This document shows positions 54,701-62,718 of a stretch of DNA of 64,000 nucleotides, piece by piece. A model generated the notes under the pieces. The model saw nothing but the letters and a program-made list of their open reading frames with translations. It searched no databases and was not told the DNA's origin. This stretch comes from Bog-473 sp963850095. GTDB lineage: Bacteria; Actinomycetota; Acidimicrobiia; Acidimicrobiales; RAAP-2. Position 1 is the stretch's first letter; every line of letters begins with the position of its first letter. Location of the stretch: NCBI GenBank assembly GCA_963850095.1, contig CAWKJX010000013.1, forward strand, positions 62,001 to 126,000, read 5' to 3'. Position numbers and translations under genes: made by a program.

Positions 54701-56186
54701 TGGGGCCGGTGCCACCTACAGCCTCTCGAGCGGGGGCACGCCCATCGTCTTCACCGCCCAGTGGAACACCAACGCCACCGACGCCTACAGCTTCAACGCG
54801 GCAGGCGGCGCGCCGACGCCCTCCTCGGGCTCGGGCCCCGACGGCACCACCATCACCCTGCCAAAGGCACCCACCGAGGCCGGCTACACCTTCGCCGGGT
54901 GGAACAACGGGACGAGCACCTACGCGGCCGGGGCCAGCTACACCCTCTCGAGCGGGGGCACCCCCATCGTCTTCACGGCCCAGTGGACCCTGATCCCCAC
55001 CGACGCCTACAGCTTCAACGCGGCGGGCGGCGCGCCGACGCCCTCGTCGGGCTCGGGGCTCGACGGCACCGCCATGACCTTGCCGAGCGCGCCAACCCGG
55101 GCCGGCTACACCTTCGCCGGGTGGAACAACGGGACCAGCACCTACGCGGCCGGGGCCAGCTACACCCTCTCGAGCGGGGGCACCCCCATCGTCTTCACGG
55201 CCCAGTGGACGGCCAACGGCCCGGTCGCCGAGGCGACGACGACCGGCCTCAGCCTGGCCAAGACCTCTCTCAGCTACGGAGCCGAAAGCACCGAGACCTT
55301 CACGGTCACCGTCACCGGCAAGACCGGTGACGGCTATCCGAAGGGGACCGTGAGCGTCTCGAGCTCGTCGACCACGTTGTGCAGCGCCACCCTCGCCGAG
55401 ACCAGCAGCGACAGCGCGTCGGCCGGGTGTTCGCTCAGCGTCACCGCGCTCCCGGTGGGTTCTTACAGTGCCGTGTCCGCCACCTACACGCCGGCAGCCT
55501 CCTCGTCGTCGAACACCGCCTTCGCCTACACCACGTCGGGATCGACCCCGGCCACGAGCCTCTCGGTGGCCAAGGACACCACGACGACGACGGTGTCGGA
55601 GACGCCCTCGAGCGTCGTCTACGGCGACGAGTCGGCCGCCGCCCTCTCGGTGAGCGTCACCACCCACTACGGCGAGGCCGTTCCGAGCGCCGAGAAGGTG
55701 AGTGTCAAGGTCGGCACCGCCACCTGCACCGCCACCCTCAGTGCCGGCAAGGGAAGCTGCACCATTTCGAACAGCGCCCTCGGTGCCGGCACCGCGGCGC
55801 TGTCGGCCTCCTATGGCGGTGACACCAACCTGGGTACATCGAGTGCCTCGGCCACCAAGGGGCTCACCGTGTCCAAGGACACCACCACCAGCGCCGTCTC
55901 GGCCTCACCGACGACCGTGACCGCCGGCGCCGAGTCGAGCGCCATCTTCTCGGTCAGCGTCACCACCCACTACGGCGAGGCGGTTCCGAGCGCCGAGAAG
56001 GTGAGTGTCAAGGTCGGCACCGCCACCTGCACCGTCACCCTCAGTGCCGGCAAGGGAACCTGCACCATCTCCAAGAGCGCCCTCGGGGCCGGCACCTACG
56101 CGGTGTCGGCCAGCTACGGCGGTGACACCAACCTCGGTGCATCGAGTGCCTCGGCCCCCACCAAGCTCACGGTGAAGAAGGGCTGA
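51780..56186 (+). CDS. Giant mosaic surface protein: beta-helix, Listeria-Bacteroides repeats with inserted GH16 domain, Ig-like repeats
   Basis: 1468 residues from GTG 51780 (hydrophobic signal at residues 1-30). Residues about 40-330: right-handed beta-helix-like repeats (G-G-G-V-x-N-S-G-T-L-S-V-x-D-S-T-I-S). About 370-1145: seven 74-residue repeats of Listeria-Bacteroides (Flg_new/InlB-B) type (P-T-x-A-G-Y-T-F-A-G-W). The third is split by a complete GH16 domain (about 568-820; catalytic E703-F-D705-G-F-E708). About 1150-1468: three Ig-like Big_3-type repeats. There is no LPxTG or C-terminal membrane anchor. Likely a secreted adhesin/glycosidase of the matrix. Its GH16 resembles that at 44763. 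Confidence 0.85.
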   Translation: MLVAAMAAALVGLAAIVSMAITGVSTLYAAVGGSGTACTSDSPCALTEALSSATSGGTVDLAAGTYLAASGNSFTIATSLSLEPTTPGSAVTLEGNDASVVAVNSSVTATVSGVSIEDGSAAADGGGVTNAGSLTVEDSTISGNTATNGGGGGVSNSGTLSVLDSTISANTATNGGGGVFNSGTLSVEDSTISANSAGGGGGIFNSGTATVEAATITGNFVTTGGDDDDSGGGINNSSASSLTLAADIMAAQGAGGDCSIDPGTVTDAGYNADDDGTCGLSVANGSILDSPVIDDYLGPLGPNGGPTETVPLLATPSPTTSSPDPALGVIPSTFALPIAVNGVSLACSVPDQRGVTPDQPCDVGAFNLDSDAVAFVADGGGPVASITGLDGSSITLPSDTYAGYTFSGWFSASSGGTEVGGAGASYAILVGGATLYARWNANATDAYSFNTAGGSPTPAAGSGLDGTTITLPTAPTLSGYAFAGWNDGTTTNGAGATYTLSSGGSPIVFTAQWSANATDAYSFNTAGGSPTPAAGSGLDGTTITLPPAPTQAGYTFAGWATTPTTSSGEMAPPAGYSASQLYFDDQFTGTSLNTSNWTPALAPGGVWDDESLGAPYSSGGTYQAAYWGPAQVTVDNGVTLAARHTTSSDVGYSKGFKWVSGVITSNFTLPSSGWYVQISAKMPDTSDGMWPALWFFPANTDQEFDGFEGGWQGSSPNDQGHSDLFLSSQQQEVWSTGGTDLTAGYNTYGFQYIPGQSVTIYLNGKQVDQVSSSSVASEAYYMLIELQVASSAASGWHTVLSAGTPNPANMQIGEVQAYAYQAYSYYGAGATYSLSSGGTPIVFTAQWNADATDDYSFNAAGGASTPTSGSGLDGSTITLPSAPTRAGYTFAGWNDGTSTYGAGASYTLSSGGTAIVFTAHWTLIPTDAYSFNSAGGAPTPGSGSGPDGTAITLPKAPTRTGYTFAGWNDGTSTYGAGATYSLSSGGTPIVFTAQWNTNATDAYSFNAAGGAPTPSSGSGPDGTTITLPKAPTEAGYTFAGWNNGTSTYAAGASYTLSSGGTPIVFTAQWTLIPTDAYSFNAAGGAPTPSSGSGLDGTAMTLPSAPTRAGYTFAGWNNGTSTYAAGASYTLSSGGTPIVFTAQWTANGPVAEATTTGLSLAKTSLSYGAESTETFTVTVTGKTGDGYPKGTVSVSSSSTTLCSATLAETSSDSASAGCSLSVTALPVGSYSAVSATYTPAASSSSNTAFAYTTSGSTPATSLSVAKDTTTTTVSETPSSVVYGDESAAALSVSVTTHYGEAVPSAEKVSVKVGTATCTATLSAGKGSCTISNSALGAGTAALSASYGGDTNLGTSSASATKGLTVSKDTTTSAVSASPTTVTAGAESSAIFSVSVTTHYGEAVPSAEKVSVKVGTATCTVTLSAGKGTCTISKSALGAGTYAVSASYGGDTNLGASSASAPTKLTVKKG
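52890..55215 (+). repeat. 222-bp (74-codon) tandem repeats, interrupted by a GH16 insert
   Basis: Seven units with strong DNA identity (for example GACGCCTACAGCTTCAAC every 222 bp at 53113 and 53335). Unit 3 is interrupted at about 53458 and resumes at about 54250. Confidence 0.85.
55645..56130 (+). repeat. Two near-identical Ig-like coding repeats, 303 bp apart
   Basis: The segment from about 55650 recurs from about 55953, with long runs identical at base level (GAGAAGGTGAGTGTCAAGGT in both). Confidence 0.8.
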
Positions 56187-56377
56187 TCCGCGCTCGGGTG
56201 ATCCTAAGCACCCAATGACTGCCGCGGACCTTGCCGCAGCAGGTGACCGGGGACACAACATGACGCCCGGGAGGTGCCAACCGAGGCTTGGGGCCCGGCC
56301 CCGAGCAACGCGCGGCGGCATCGTGCTAGGACGTACGCAGCTAGGGCCGGAGGGGGCTTCCAGCAGGGGAGGGTGCC

Positions 56378-57655
56378 ATGTCCGGAACACGGATCCACGT
56401 TCGACACAGAATCGGACGCCTCGTCGCCGCGTTGGCCGTCGCCTGCGGCACCCTCACCGTCGCCTCCGTTGCCCTGGCGACCGCTACCGCGACGGCACCC
56501 GCCGGTGCGTCGACGTGCGGTGTCACGCTCGGGTCGCCGCAACTCGAGGGTGCGCTGGGCAGCATCGTGTTCCAGGTGCCGACCGTGCCCGCCGTCCCCG
56601 GACAGGCGTGCGACGCGACCATCAGCGTCGTCGGCCTCATCGCGACCACCGCGGGAACCCGACCCACCAACGTGGTCGACAACGGTGCATCGACCACCGT
56701 CACCGTGAGCTTCCTGCCCGGCGAGCCCGCGCCCGACATCCTCTGGGAGTGGTCGCCACACTGCGCCGACCCGGCGACGCTGCCGTACGACTTCTTCGCT
56801 GCGATTCCGGGGACCAGCGTCACGTCGGCCCCGATCTCCCCGGTGTCGCCGTGTAGCGACTTCGGCAATGTGACGAGTGCGACTCTGCAAGGACCGATCG
56901 TGGTCGTTCCCAATCCCGGGGACTACGTGGCGATGGCGACGACGCCGGCCAACGGGGGCTACTGGCTGGCACAGCGCGGCGGGGGCGTCAGCCCGTTCGG
57001 GAACGCCACCAACGTCGGCATGCCCTCCGGCAATCCGTCGGTGGTCGGCATCGCCGGCGCGCCGGCCGGCGGCTACTGGGTGGCCGGGTCGGACGGCGGC
57101 GTCTTCGCCTACGGGGCGCCGTTCGACGGTTCCATGGGCGGCATGCTCCTGGCGGCGCCGATCGTGGGCATCGCGGCCACGCCCGACGGTGGGGGCTACT
57201 GGCTCGTCGGCACCGATGGTGGCGTGTTCGGCTTCGGCGATGCCCAGTTCTATGGTTCGGTGCCGGGCGCGCTGCAACCGGGTCAGTCGCTCAACCAGCC
57301 GATCGTAGGCATCGCCCCGAGCCAGGACGGAAAGGGGTACTGGCTCGTTGCGCGCGACGGCGGCGTGTTCGCATTCGGTGATGCGCGCTATGGAGGGTCC
57401 ATGGGTGGCACGCCGCTCAACGCACCCATCGTGGGCATAGCCTCCAACACGCTCGGCGGCTACTGGCTCGTCGGCAGCGACGGTGGCCTCTTCGCCTTCG
57501 GTGCCGTCTTCAAGGGCTCGCTCGGCTCAATTGTGCTGAACGCGCCGGTGACCGGCATGGCTCCGAGCAGCGACGGGCTGGGGTATCTCATGATCACCGC
57601 GGACGGTGGTGTGTTCGCCTTCGGTGACGCGCGCTTCTGGGGCTCGGCTGCCTGA
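56378..57655 (+). CDS. Secreted six-repeat propeller protein with N-terminal cysteine-containing beta domain
   Basis: 425 residues: signal peptide (about 10-44, cleavage near A-G-A-S-T-C), a beta-rich domain of about 125 residues with four cysteines, then six repeats ending at the C-terminus (G-G-Y-W-L-V-G-T-D-G-G-V-F-G-F-G and relatives). Repeats here are more divergent than in the other three proteins and two are shorter. It has no enzymatic domain; probably a binding protein. ATG 56378. Confidence 0.82.
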   Translation: MSGTRIHVRHRIGRLVAALAVACGTLTVASVALATATATAPAGASTCGVTLGSPQLEGALGSIVFQVPTVPAVPGQACDATISVVGLIATTAGTRPTNVVDNGASTTVTVSFLPGEPAPDILWEWSPHCADPATLPYDFFAAIPGTSVTSAPISPVSPCSDFGNVTSATLQGPIVVVPNPGDYVAMATTPANGGYWLAQRGGGVSPFGNATNVGMPSGNPSVVGIAGAPAGGYWVAGSDGGVFAYGAPFDGSMGGMLLAAPIVGIAATPDGGGYWLVGTDGGVFGFGDAQFYGSVPGALQPGQSLNQPIVGIAPSQDGKGYWLVARDGGVFAFGDARYGGSMGGTPLNAPIVGIASNTLGGYWLVGSDGGLFAFGAVFKGSLGSIVLNAPVTGMAPSSDGLGYLMITADGGVFAFGDARFWGSAA

Positions 57656-57730
57656 AGCGATCCACGCCCCCGACGAGGCCCATGAGGACGACGAGCGTGA
57701 GGTGCCCGGCCAGCGCCGGTGGGAGTTGGC

Positions 57731-60289
57731 CTACTCACTTCGCATCACGACCCCCGGTGCCACCCGGGCCGCCATCCACCCCGGCCACGCCGCGATGACA
57801 TTGGCCAAGATCAATGCAGCGAATATCACGAAGCAGAGAGCCAACGTCGGCACCACCGCGGGTGACACAGAACCAATGCCCGAGGCAACCAGGTTCCAGG
57901 CCCAGCGGCCACCGGCGACGCCGAGCGGGATACCCAAGAGCACGGCGACGAGGGAGAACCAGGTGGCTTGCCACGCAACGACAGCGGCTACCTGACGGCG
58001 CACGAATCCGACGGTCCTCAAAACAGCGAGGTCTCGTCGGCGCTGGCGCACCGCTGTGACAAGCGTGTTCCCAACAGCTGCAACCCCTAGGAGAACGACC
58101 AGGCCCGCCAGCAGCGTAGGCAGGCGGTCGACACTCTGGAGGTTGAGGACGTCCTCAGCCGGCAATGGTCTGAGAACGGTCGTCCCAAAGTCATGCCGCA
58201 GGCTGGCGTATGCCGCCGCGGGCGAGACGCCGGGGGCGTAGCGGACAGCGAAGAGGTTGAAGACGGTGGCCGGTGGCCCATTCGGGTTTTGCGGCGTCGT
58301 TGCCTCATGTTGCCGAATCGCCGGCCCGTAGACCCACGCGCCGTCGCCCATGTCGTTGGTGAAGAGGTCACCGACAGAGGGAGAGATCATGGTTCCGACG
58401 ACACGCAGGGTGATCGGCGGGCCACCGGTGTCGTCGATCTCGACGGTCTGGCCGATGTGTCGGTGCAACATCTCGAGCGTCTGGCTTCCCAGCACGATCT
58501 GATCGTCGGCCTGCGGCGCGTGGCCTTCGAGTAGCGGTGGGTACACCGAGCCCTTCAAGGGGTCGAAGGCGAGCAGCGTGTCCACCAGCTTTCCGTCCAC
58601 GATCGCATTTCCTTGGCTGGCGCCGGCCAAAATCGCAATCGCCGAATACGCCCCCACCAGGCGATTGTGGGCGAGCAGCGGCCCGGCCTGCGCGATCCGG
58701 TCGGTCTGGTCGTTGGGATTGCCGACGAGGACGTCCCAGTTCCACCCTTGTTGTGGCGGGCTCGCCAGGAGGTGATCGAGACTCGCACCGAAGGTCAGGG
58801 CGGCGGCGATCGCAGCCACCGCGGCCACCGCACCGATGATCGCGCTGACCATTGGCATGGCTTGCCCGCGGCCCGGGGTCAGCCCGAAGCGCAAACCGAT
58901 GACGGCGGCGAGCGGAAGTGGCGCCCGGGTGACCGACGTCGCGACGGGTGACCGATGCGGGTCGAAAACAGCGCCACCGGCTGCCGCGCGTCGACTCGCC
59001 CGCCAGGCGGGGAGGACCGCGAGAGCGGAGACGAGTAGGACGATGGCCAAGAACCCAGGGACGAGCACGGCGAGATCGATGTCGAAGCCGGGATGGATCT
59101 CCGCCTGGCGTGCCAGGCCAACCGGCATCAACGGAGACCCCGCTGCCGCCACCACGACGGCGAGGAAGCCCCCCGCCGCGCCGATCATTGCTGTTTGCAG
59201 AGTGACGACGGCGAGCATCTGGGTTCTGACGGCGCCGAGGCTGCGCAGAATGCGGTAGTCGTCGGTCTGGGCCATGACCTGACGGGCGATGGCCTGACCG
59301 ACGAGGAGGAGGGTCACCAGGGCGGCCAGTGCGCCAAAGAGAAGCAGGGCTACGACCTCGAGATGAATGCCTCGCTCGGCACTGGCCGCTGCAGTCCGAA
59401 CGTCGTACACGTTGCCAGCTGAAGAGAAGATCTGTCCGCGCCCGAGCGCATCAGCGGCTGTAGAGAACGCCTTCCAGTCGGCGGCACCGTGACGAAGCCG
59501 GACGCTGACGAGATTGATTTCGGCAATCTGCTGGACCGGGATGCCCAGTCCGGCGGCCAGGCGCGGCAGGAAGGCGGGCGTCAAGTAGAGGTTCTGTTCG
59601 CCTTCGTACGAGACGTCTTCGTTGATGAGCACGGGATTGACGGCGTTGACGTCCTGAGGCTGCCGCACGATCGCAGCGACCCGAACAATGAACGAGGGGC
59701 CGCCGGGTGCCTGGTTGGCATGCTCCACCCCGCCGGTGAGTCCGCCGTTCTGGAACTGTGCGGCCGAGTAGGCATAAAGACGGAACCGGCTGCCAACGTG
59801 AAGGTGGCGCTTCTCCGCCGCCAACTCGTTGATCACGACGTCGAAGGGGTGGTTGGGATCAGGGAGCCGCCCGGCGATCACCAACGGGCGATCAACCGTC
59901 CGAAAGAGGTCAGCGTTCGCCACGCCGATCGCGTTGAGACTTCCATTGTTGTGCCCTCTGGGGTCAGGCGTCAGGAAGAGGTAGGGCGCTCTGAAGTAGG
60001 CGACGACCTGCGGAAGATCAACGACGTGCTGTTCCAGGGGGGCCAGGGCAAGCGAGTTGGCCTCCAGGCCGGTGACCACCGGAGGAGAGGACGCATTCCC
60101 ATACAGAAACCCGCCATCGTCGGGCTGGCTATAGGCGACGAACTGGGGCATCGCCGTTTCGGTGCGCCGGGCGCCGGCGAATGCGGCGAGCGCTACTCCA
60201 CCGCCAAGGCCGACGACCAGGGCCAAGACCACGAACGTCCGCCATTTGACGCGCATATCGGCCCGAGATCGCAGCCAAATGAGGCCCAT
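57731..60289 (-). CDS. FtsX-like ABC transporter permease
   Basis: 852 residues with the MacB/LolC layout: an N-terminal helix (about 17-37), a large extracytoplasmic domain, three helices around residues 310-430, a second extracytoplasmic domain and three C-terminal helices with the FtsX consensus (L-L-V-G-x-A-I-A; L-V-V-L-L-G-V-A-A-V-G-N-T; R-Q-R-R-R-D-L-A-V-L-R-T-V-G). It is the duplicated FtsX-permease type used for lipoprotein, peptide or drug export. No ATPase gene is next to it. ATG 60289. Confidence 0.88.
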   Translation of the reverse strand: MGLIWLRSRADMRVKWRTFVVLALVVGLGGGVALAAFAGARRTETAMPQFVAYSQPDDGGFLYGNASSPPVVTGLEANSLALAPLEQHVVDLPQVVAYFRAPYLFLTPDPRGHNNGSLNAIGVANADLFRTVDRPLVIAGRLPDPNHPFDVVINELAAEKRHLHVGSRFRLYAYSAAQFQNGGLTGGVEHANQAPGGPSFIVRVAAIVRQPQDVNAVNPVLINEDVSYEGEQNLYLTPAFLPRLAAGLGIPVQQIAEINLVSVRLRHGAADWKAFSTAADALGRGQIFSSAGNVYDVRTAAASAERGIHLEVVALLLFGALAALVTLLLVGQAIARQVMAQTDDYRILRSLGAVRTQMLAVVTLQTAMIGAAGGFLAVVVAAAGSPLMPVGLARQAEIHPGFDIDLAVLVPGFLAIVLLVSALAVLPAWRASRRAAAGGAVFDPHRSPVATSVTRAPLPLAAVIGLRFGLTPGRGQAMPMVSAIIGAVAAVAAIAAALTFGASLDHLLASPPQQGWNWDVLVGNPNDQTDRIAQAGPLLAHNRLVGAYSAIAILAGASQGNAIVDGKLVDTLLAFDPLKGSVYPPLLEGHAPQADDQIVLGSQTLEMLHRHIGQTVEIDDTGGPPITLRVVGTMISPSVGDLFTNDMGDGAWVYGPAIRQHEATTPQNPNGPPATVFNLFAVRYAPGVSPAAAYASLRHDFGTTVLRPLPAEDVLNLQSVDRLPTLLAGLVVLLGVAAVGNTLVTAVRQRRRDLAVLRTVGFVRRQVAAVVAWQATWFSLVAVLLGIPLGVAGGRWAWNLVASGIGSVSPAVVPTLALCFVIFAALILANVIAAWPGWMAARVAPGVVMRSE

Positions 60290-60479
60290 GGCTCTCCTAC
60301 GGAGTCGCGGCCGGCTCTGTCACGCCCACCATTAGGCCCAGTAGTGAGTGCCGTGCCAATGGTGGTGTCATGGGCCGTCCATGTGGTGCTAGTGCCACTG
60401 GTGCATCGAGATCGCCACCGCCTCGCCGGCGCGATCTGCTGTCCTGGGACGCCCTGGCTCCGATGCCTCCGGCCTCTGC

Positions 60480-60496
60480 GCGTCGAAGCACGACGC
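60480..60496. terminator. Hairpin downstream of rnpB copy 2
   Basis: GCGTCG/CGACGC arms with a five-base loop, 22 bases beyond the 3' end of rnpB copy 2 in its transcription direction, outside the duplicated segment and different from the hairpin after copy 1. Confidence 0.45.
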
Positions 60497-60517
60497 TTGT
60501 GGCCTGACCCGCTGTTG

Positions 60518-60911
60518 ACGGTGAGCCGGCCTGTAGGCGGGATTCTGTCCGGCCCCCTGCCCCGATGAGAGGCAGAAGGCCGGGGTGGCCATCCATCTGA
60601 GCGGCCTACCTGGGGAGCGTCCCTTCTCAGGGACCGGACGAGCAGCCCGTCTCCCACGCTTGGCCTTGCTCCGGGTGGGGTTTACCGAGCCGGCGGGGTC
60701 ACCCCCGCCGCTGGTGCGCTCTTACCGCACCTTTTCACCCTTGCCTGTGCGGACCTCGAGGCCCGCCATCGGCGGTTTCCTTTCTGTGGCACTGTCCTGC
60801 GGGTCACCCCGACTGGCCGTTAGCCAGCACCCTGCTCTGTGGAGTCCCGACCTTCCTCGACCCGGTGCCGCGGTGGCGACCCGTGCCGCGGCCACCCGAC
60901 CGACTCACCGT
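60518..60911 (-). ncRNA. rnpB: RNase P RNA, copy 2
   Basis: Identical to copy 1 over the whole RNA, including all conserved core elements and P1. It is divergent from xseA. Because it sits beside housekeeping genes it is the likelier ancestral copy; this is inference. Confidence 0.95.
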
Positions 60912-60919
60912 CACCGCCA

Positions 60920-60925
60920 ATTGTG
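60920..60925 (-). promoter_or_regulatory. Probable -10 of rnpB copy 2 (CACAAT)
   Basis: Same element as at 51365-51370, eight bases before the RNA 5' end, within the duplicated segment. Confidence 0.4.
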
Positions 60926-60965
60926 CCACGACCAGCGATGTCGGGGGAGCGTCGCGGCACGTCGG

Positions 60966-60971
60966 TAGGGT
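60966..60971 (+). promoter_or_regulatory. Possible -10 of xseA (TAGGGT)
   Basis: TANNNT hexamer eight bases before ATG 60980; a leaderless or very short-leader transcript would result. It lies just outside the rnpB repeat. Confidence 0.35.
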
Positions 60972-60979
60972 GTCGGGGC

Positions 60980-62458
60980 ATGTCCGACGGCGCCCGCCAG
61001 CTCTTCGATCCCGAGGCTTTGCCGCCGGCTGCCCCGCCGGCCGCCCCCCCGGACCAGGCTGAGGCCGAGGCGGGCGGCTTCGACCCCGAGCTCCACCGCG
61101 AGACGCATCCGGACGTCCTCTCCATCGGCGCGCTCTACAACGAGGTGGAGACCGCGCTCTCCCGCACCTTTCCCCGCACCCGCCAGCTCTGGGTCCGCGG
61201 TGAGATCAGCCACCTCTCCGATCATCGCTCGGGCCACCTGTACCTGGACCTGGTCGACCCCGATGAGGACCGCCCGACCGGCCCGCGCGGGCGCGGGGGC
61301 GTGCCGACGCTGGGTGTGAAGTGCTGGCGCACGTCGTGGGCGCCGCTGCGCCACACGTTGGCCAAGGAGGGGATAGAGCTGGCCGAGGGGATGATCGTCG
61401 TCCTGCGCGGCAGCATCGACCTCTATCGCGCCAAGGGAGAGGTCAGCCTGATTCTGGCGGAAATCGACGTCACCGCCCTGCTGGGCCGCCTGGCGGCGCA
61501 GCGGGCCCGGCTGCTGCGCCAGCTCGAGGAGGAGGGCCTGCTGCGGCGCAACGCCGCGCTGCCGTTGCCGGATCTGCCCCTTCGCGTCGGGTTGGTGGCC
61601 AGCCCGGGGACCGAGGGCTACCGCGACTTCCTCGGCCGGCTCACGGAATCGGGGTTCGGCTTCCAGGTGTCGCTGGTGAAGGTCACGGTGCAGGGCGCGG
61701 CGGCGGCCGCCTCCATCGCCCGGGCCGTGCGCTTCCTGAGCCGGAGCGACTGCGACGTCATCGCCATGGTGCGCGGGGGTGGCTCGCGCGCCGATTTGGC
61801 CGCCTTCGACACCGAGGTGGTGGCCCGGGCCGTGGCGACCGCGACCAAGCCGGTGTTCACGGGCATCGGGCACACCGGTGACGAGACGGTGGCCGACCTG
61901 GTGGCCGCCCGCGTCTGCGTCACGCCCACCGAGTGTGGGCATCAGCTCGTCGTGGCCGCCCGGCAGTGGTGGGGGGTGCACGTCGCCGCCCCCGCCGGCC
62001 TGCTGGCCCGCCGCGTCCCCTCCTTGCTGGCCGATGCGCAGACCCGTGACGCGCAGGCGCGTGGCCGCCTCACCGCCGCGGCCCGCCACCAGCTCCGCGT
62101 CCACCGCGAGCGGCTCGGGACCAAGGCATCGGCACTGACCCGGACCGCGCTCATCGGCCTCGAGTCGCGCCAAAGCGGTCTACGCGGCCAGGCCGGCCGG
62201 CTGGGCTCCCGCGGCACGGGCCACGTCGACCGGTTAGCCGAGCAGCATGCGGGCTGGCGGCGGCTGTTGGCCGCCTACGACGTGGAGCGCCAGCTCGAGC
62301 GCGGCTACAGCCTGACCCTGCGAGCCGACGGGTCGCTGGTGCGCAGCGCCGCGGACGTGGCGCCGGGTCAGGAACTGGTGACGCGGCTGGCCGACGGCTC
62401 GGTGCGCAGCCGCATCGAGGCGACCGGGCCGACCGGAGGAGTGGGAGGACCGAATTGA
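60980..62458 (+). CDS. xseA: Exodeoxyribonuclease VII large subunit
   Basis: 492 residues. The N-terminal OB-fold (L-W-V-R-G-E-I-S-H-L) binds single-stranded DNA; the catalytic domain has V-G-L-V-A-S-P-G-T-E-G-Y-R-D-F, R-G-G-G-S-R-A-D-L and G-I-G-H-T-G-D-E-T-V-A-D. A coiled-coil and the C-terminal R-G-Y-S-L-T follow. It degrades ssDNA in both directions with XseB. A Pro/Ala-rich N-terminal extension of about 40 residues is unusual. Followed by xseB with a TTGA overlap. Confidence 0.93.
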   Translation: MSDGARQLFDPEALPPAAPPAAPPDQAEAEAGGFDPELHRETHPDVLSIGALYNEVETALSRTFPRTRQLWVRGEISHLSDHRSGHLYLDLVDPDEDRPTGPRGRGGVPTLGVKCWRTSWAPLRHTLAKEGIELAEGMIVVLRGSIDLYRAKGEVSLILAEIDVTALLGRLAAQRARLLRQLEEEGLLRRNAALPLPDLPLRVGLVASPGTEGYRDFLGRLTESGFGFQVSLVKVTVQGAAAAASIARAVRFLSRSDCDVIAMVRGGGSRADLAAFDTEVVARAVATATKPVFTGIGHTGDETVADLVAARVCVTPTECGHQLVVAARQWWGVHVAAPAGLLARRVPSLLADAQTRDAQARGRLTAAARHQLRVHRERLGTKASALTRTALIGLESRQSGLRGQAGRLGSRGTGHVDRLAEQHAGWRRLLAAYDVERQLERGYSLTLRADGSLVRSAADVAPGQELVTRLADGSVRSRIEATGPTGGVGGPN

Positions 62459-62718
62459 GCCAACCCGACGAACCCGTGCCGGTGGAGCGGCTGAGCTACA
62501 CGGAGGCCAGCCGCGAGCTCGATGCCATCGTGAGCTTCTTCGACCAGCGAGAGGTCGACGTCGACGTGCTGGTGGCCCGACTCGAGCGGGCGACCGCGCT
62601 GATCGACGAGCTCGACAAGCGGTTGCGCCAGACGCGGGCGCAGGTCGAGGAGCTGGTGCCGCGGCTCGACGCGCTGGCGGCCGACGCCGGCCGAGAAGAG
62701 GAGACGAGTGATGGCTGA
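62455..62718 (+). CDS. xseB: Exodeoxyribonuclease VII small subunit
   Basis: 87 residues beginning at TTG 62455, which overlaps the xseA stop (TTGA). Helical-hairpin small subunit with L-S-Y-T-E-A-S-R-E-L-D-A-I-V and L-V-A-R-L-E-R-A near the centre; the family's usual length is 60-90 residues. It forms the ExoVII holoenzyme with several XseB per XseA. Confidence 0.92.
   Translation: MSQPDEPVPVERLSYTEASRELDAIVSFFDQREVDVDVLVARLERATALIDELDKRLRQTRAQVEELVPRLDALAADAGREEETSDG

Larger units (their letters stand above)
60505..60964. repeat. 460-bp direct repeat, copy 2 (contains rnpB)
   Basis: Second copy of 50950-51409, same orientation, no difference seen. The copy ends 15 bases before the xseA start codon. 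Confidence 0.93.

Noticed and set aside
50950..60964. rnpB repeats as att sites of an integrative element
   Set aside because: No integrase, excisionase or phage/ICE genes lie between, and whole-gene repeats of 460 bp are not typical att duplications; kept only as a duplication.
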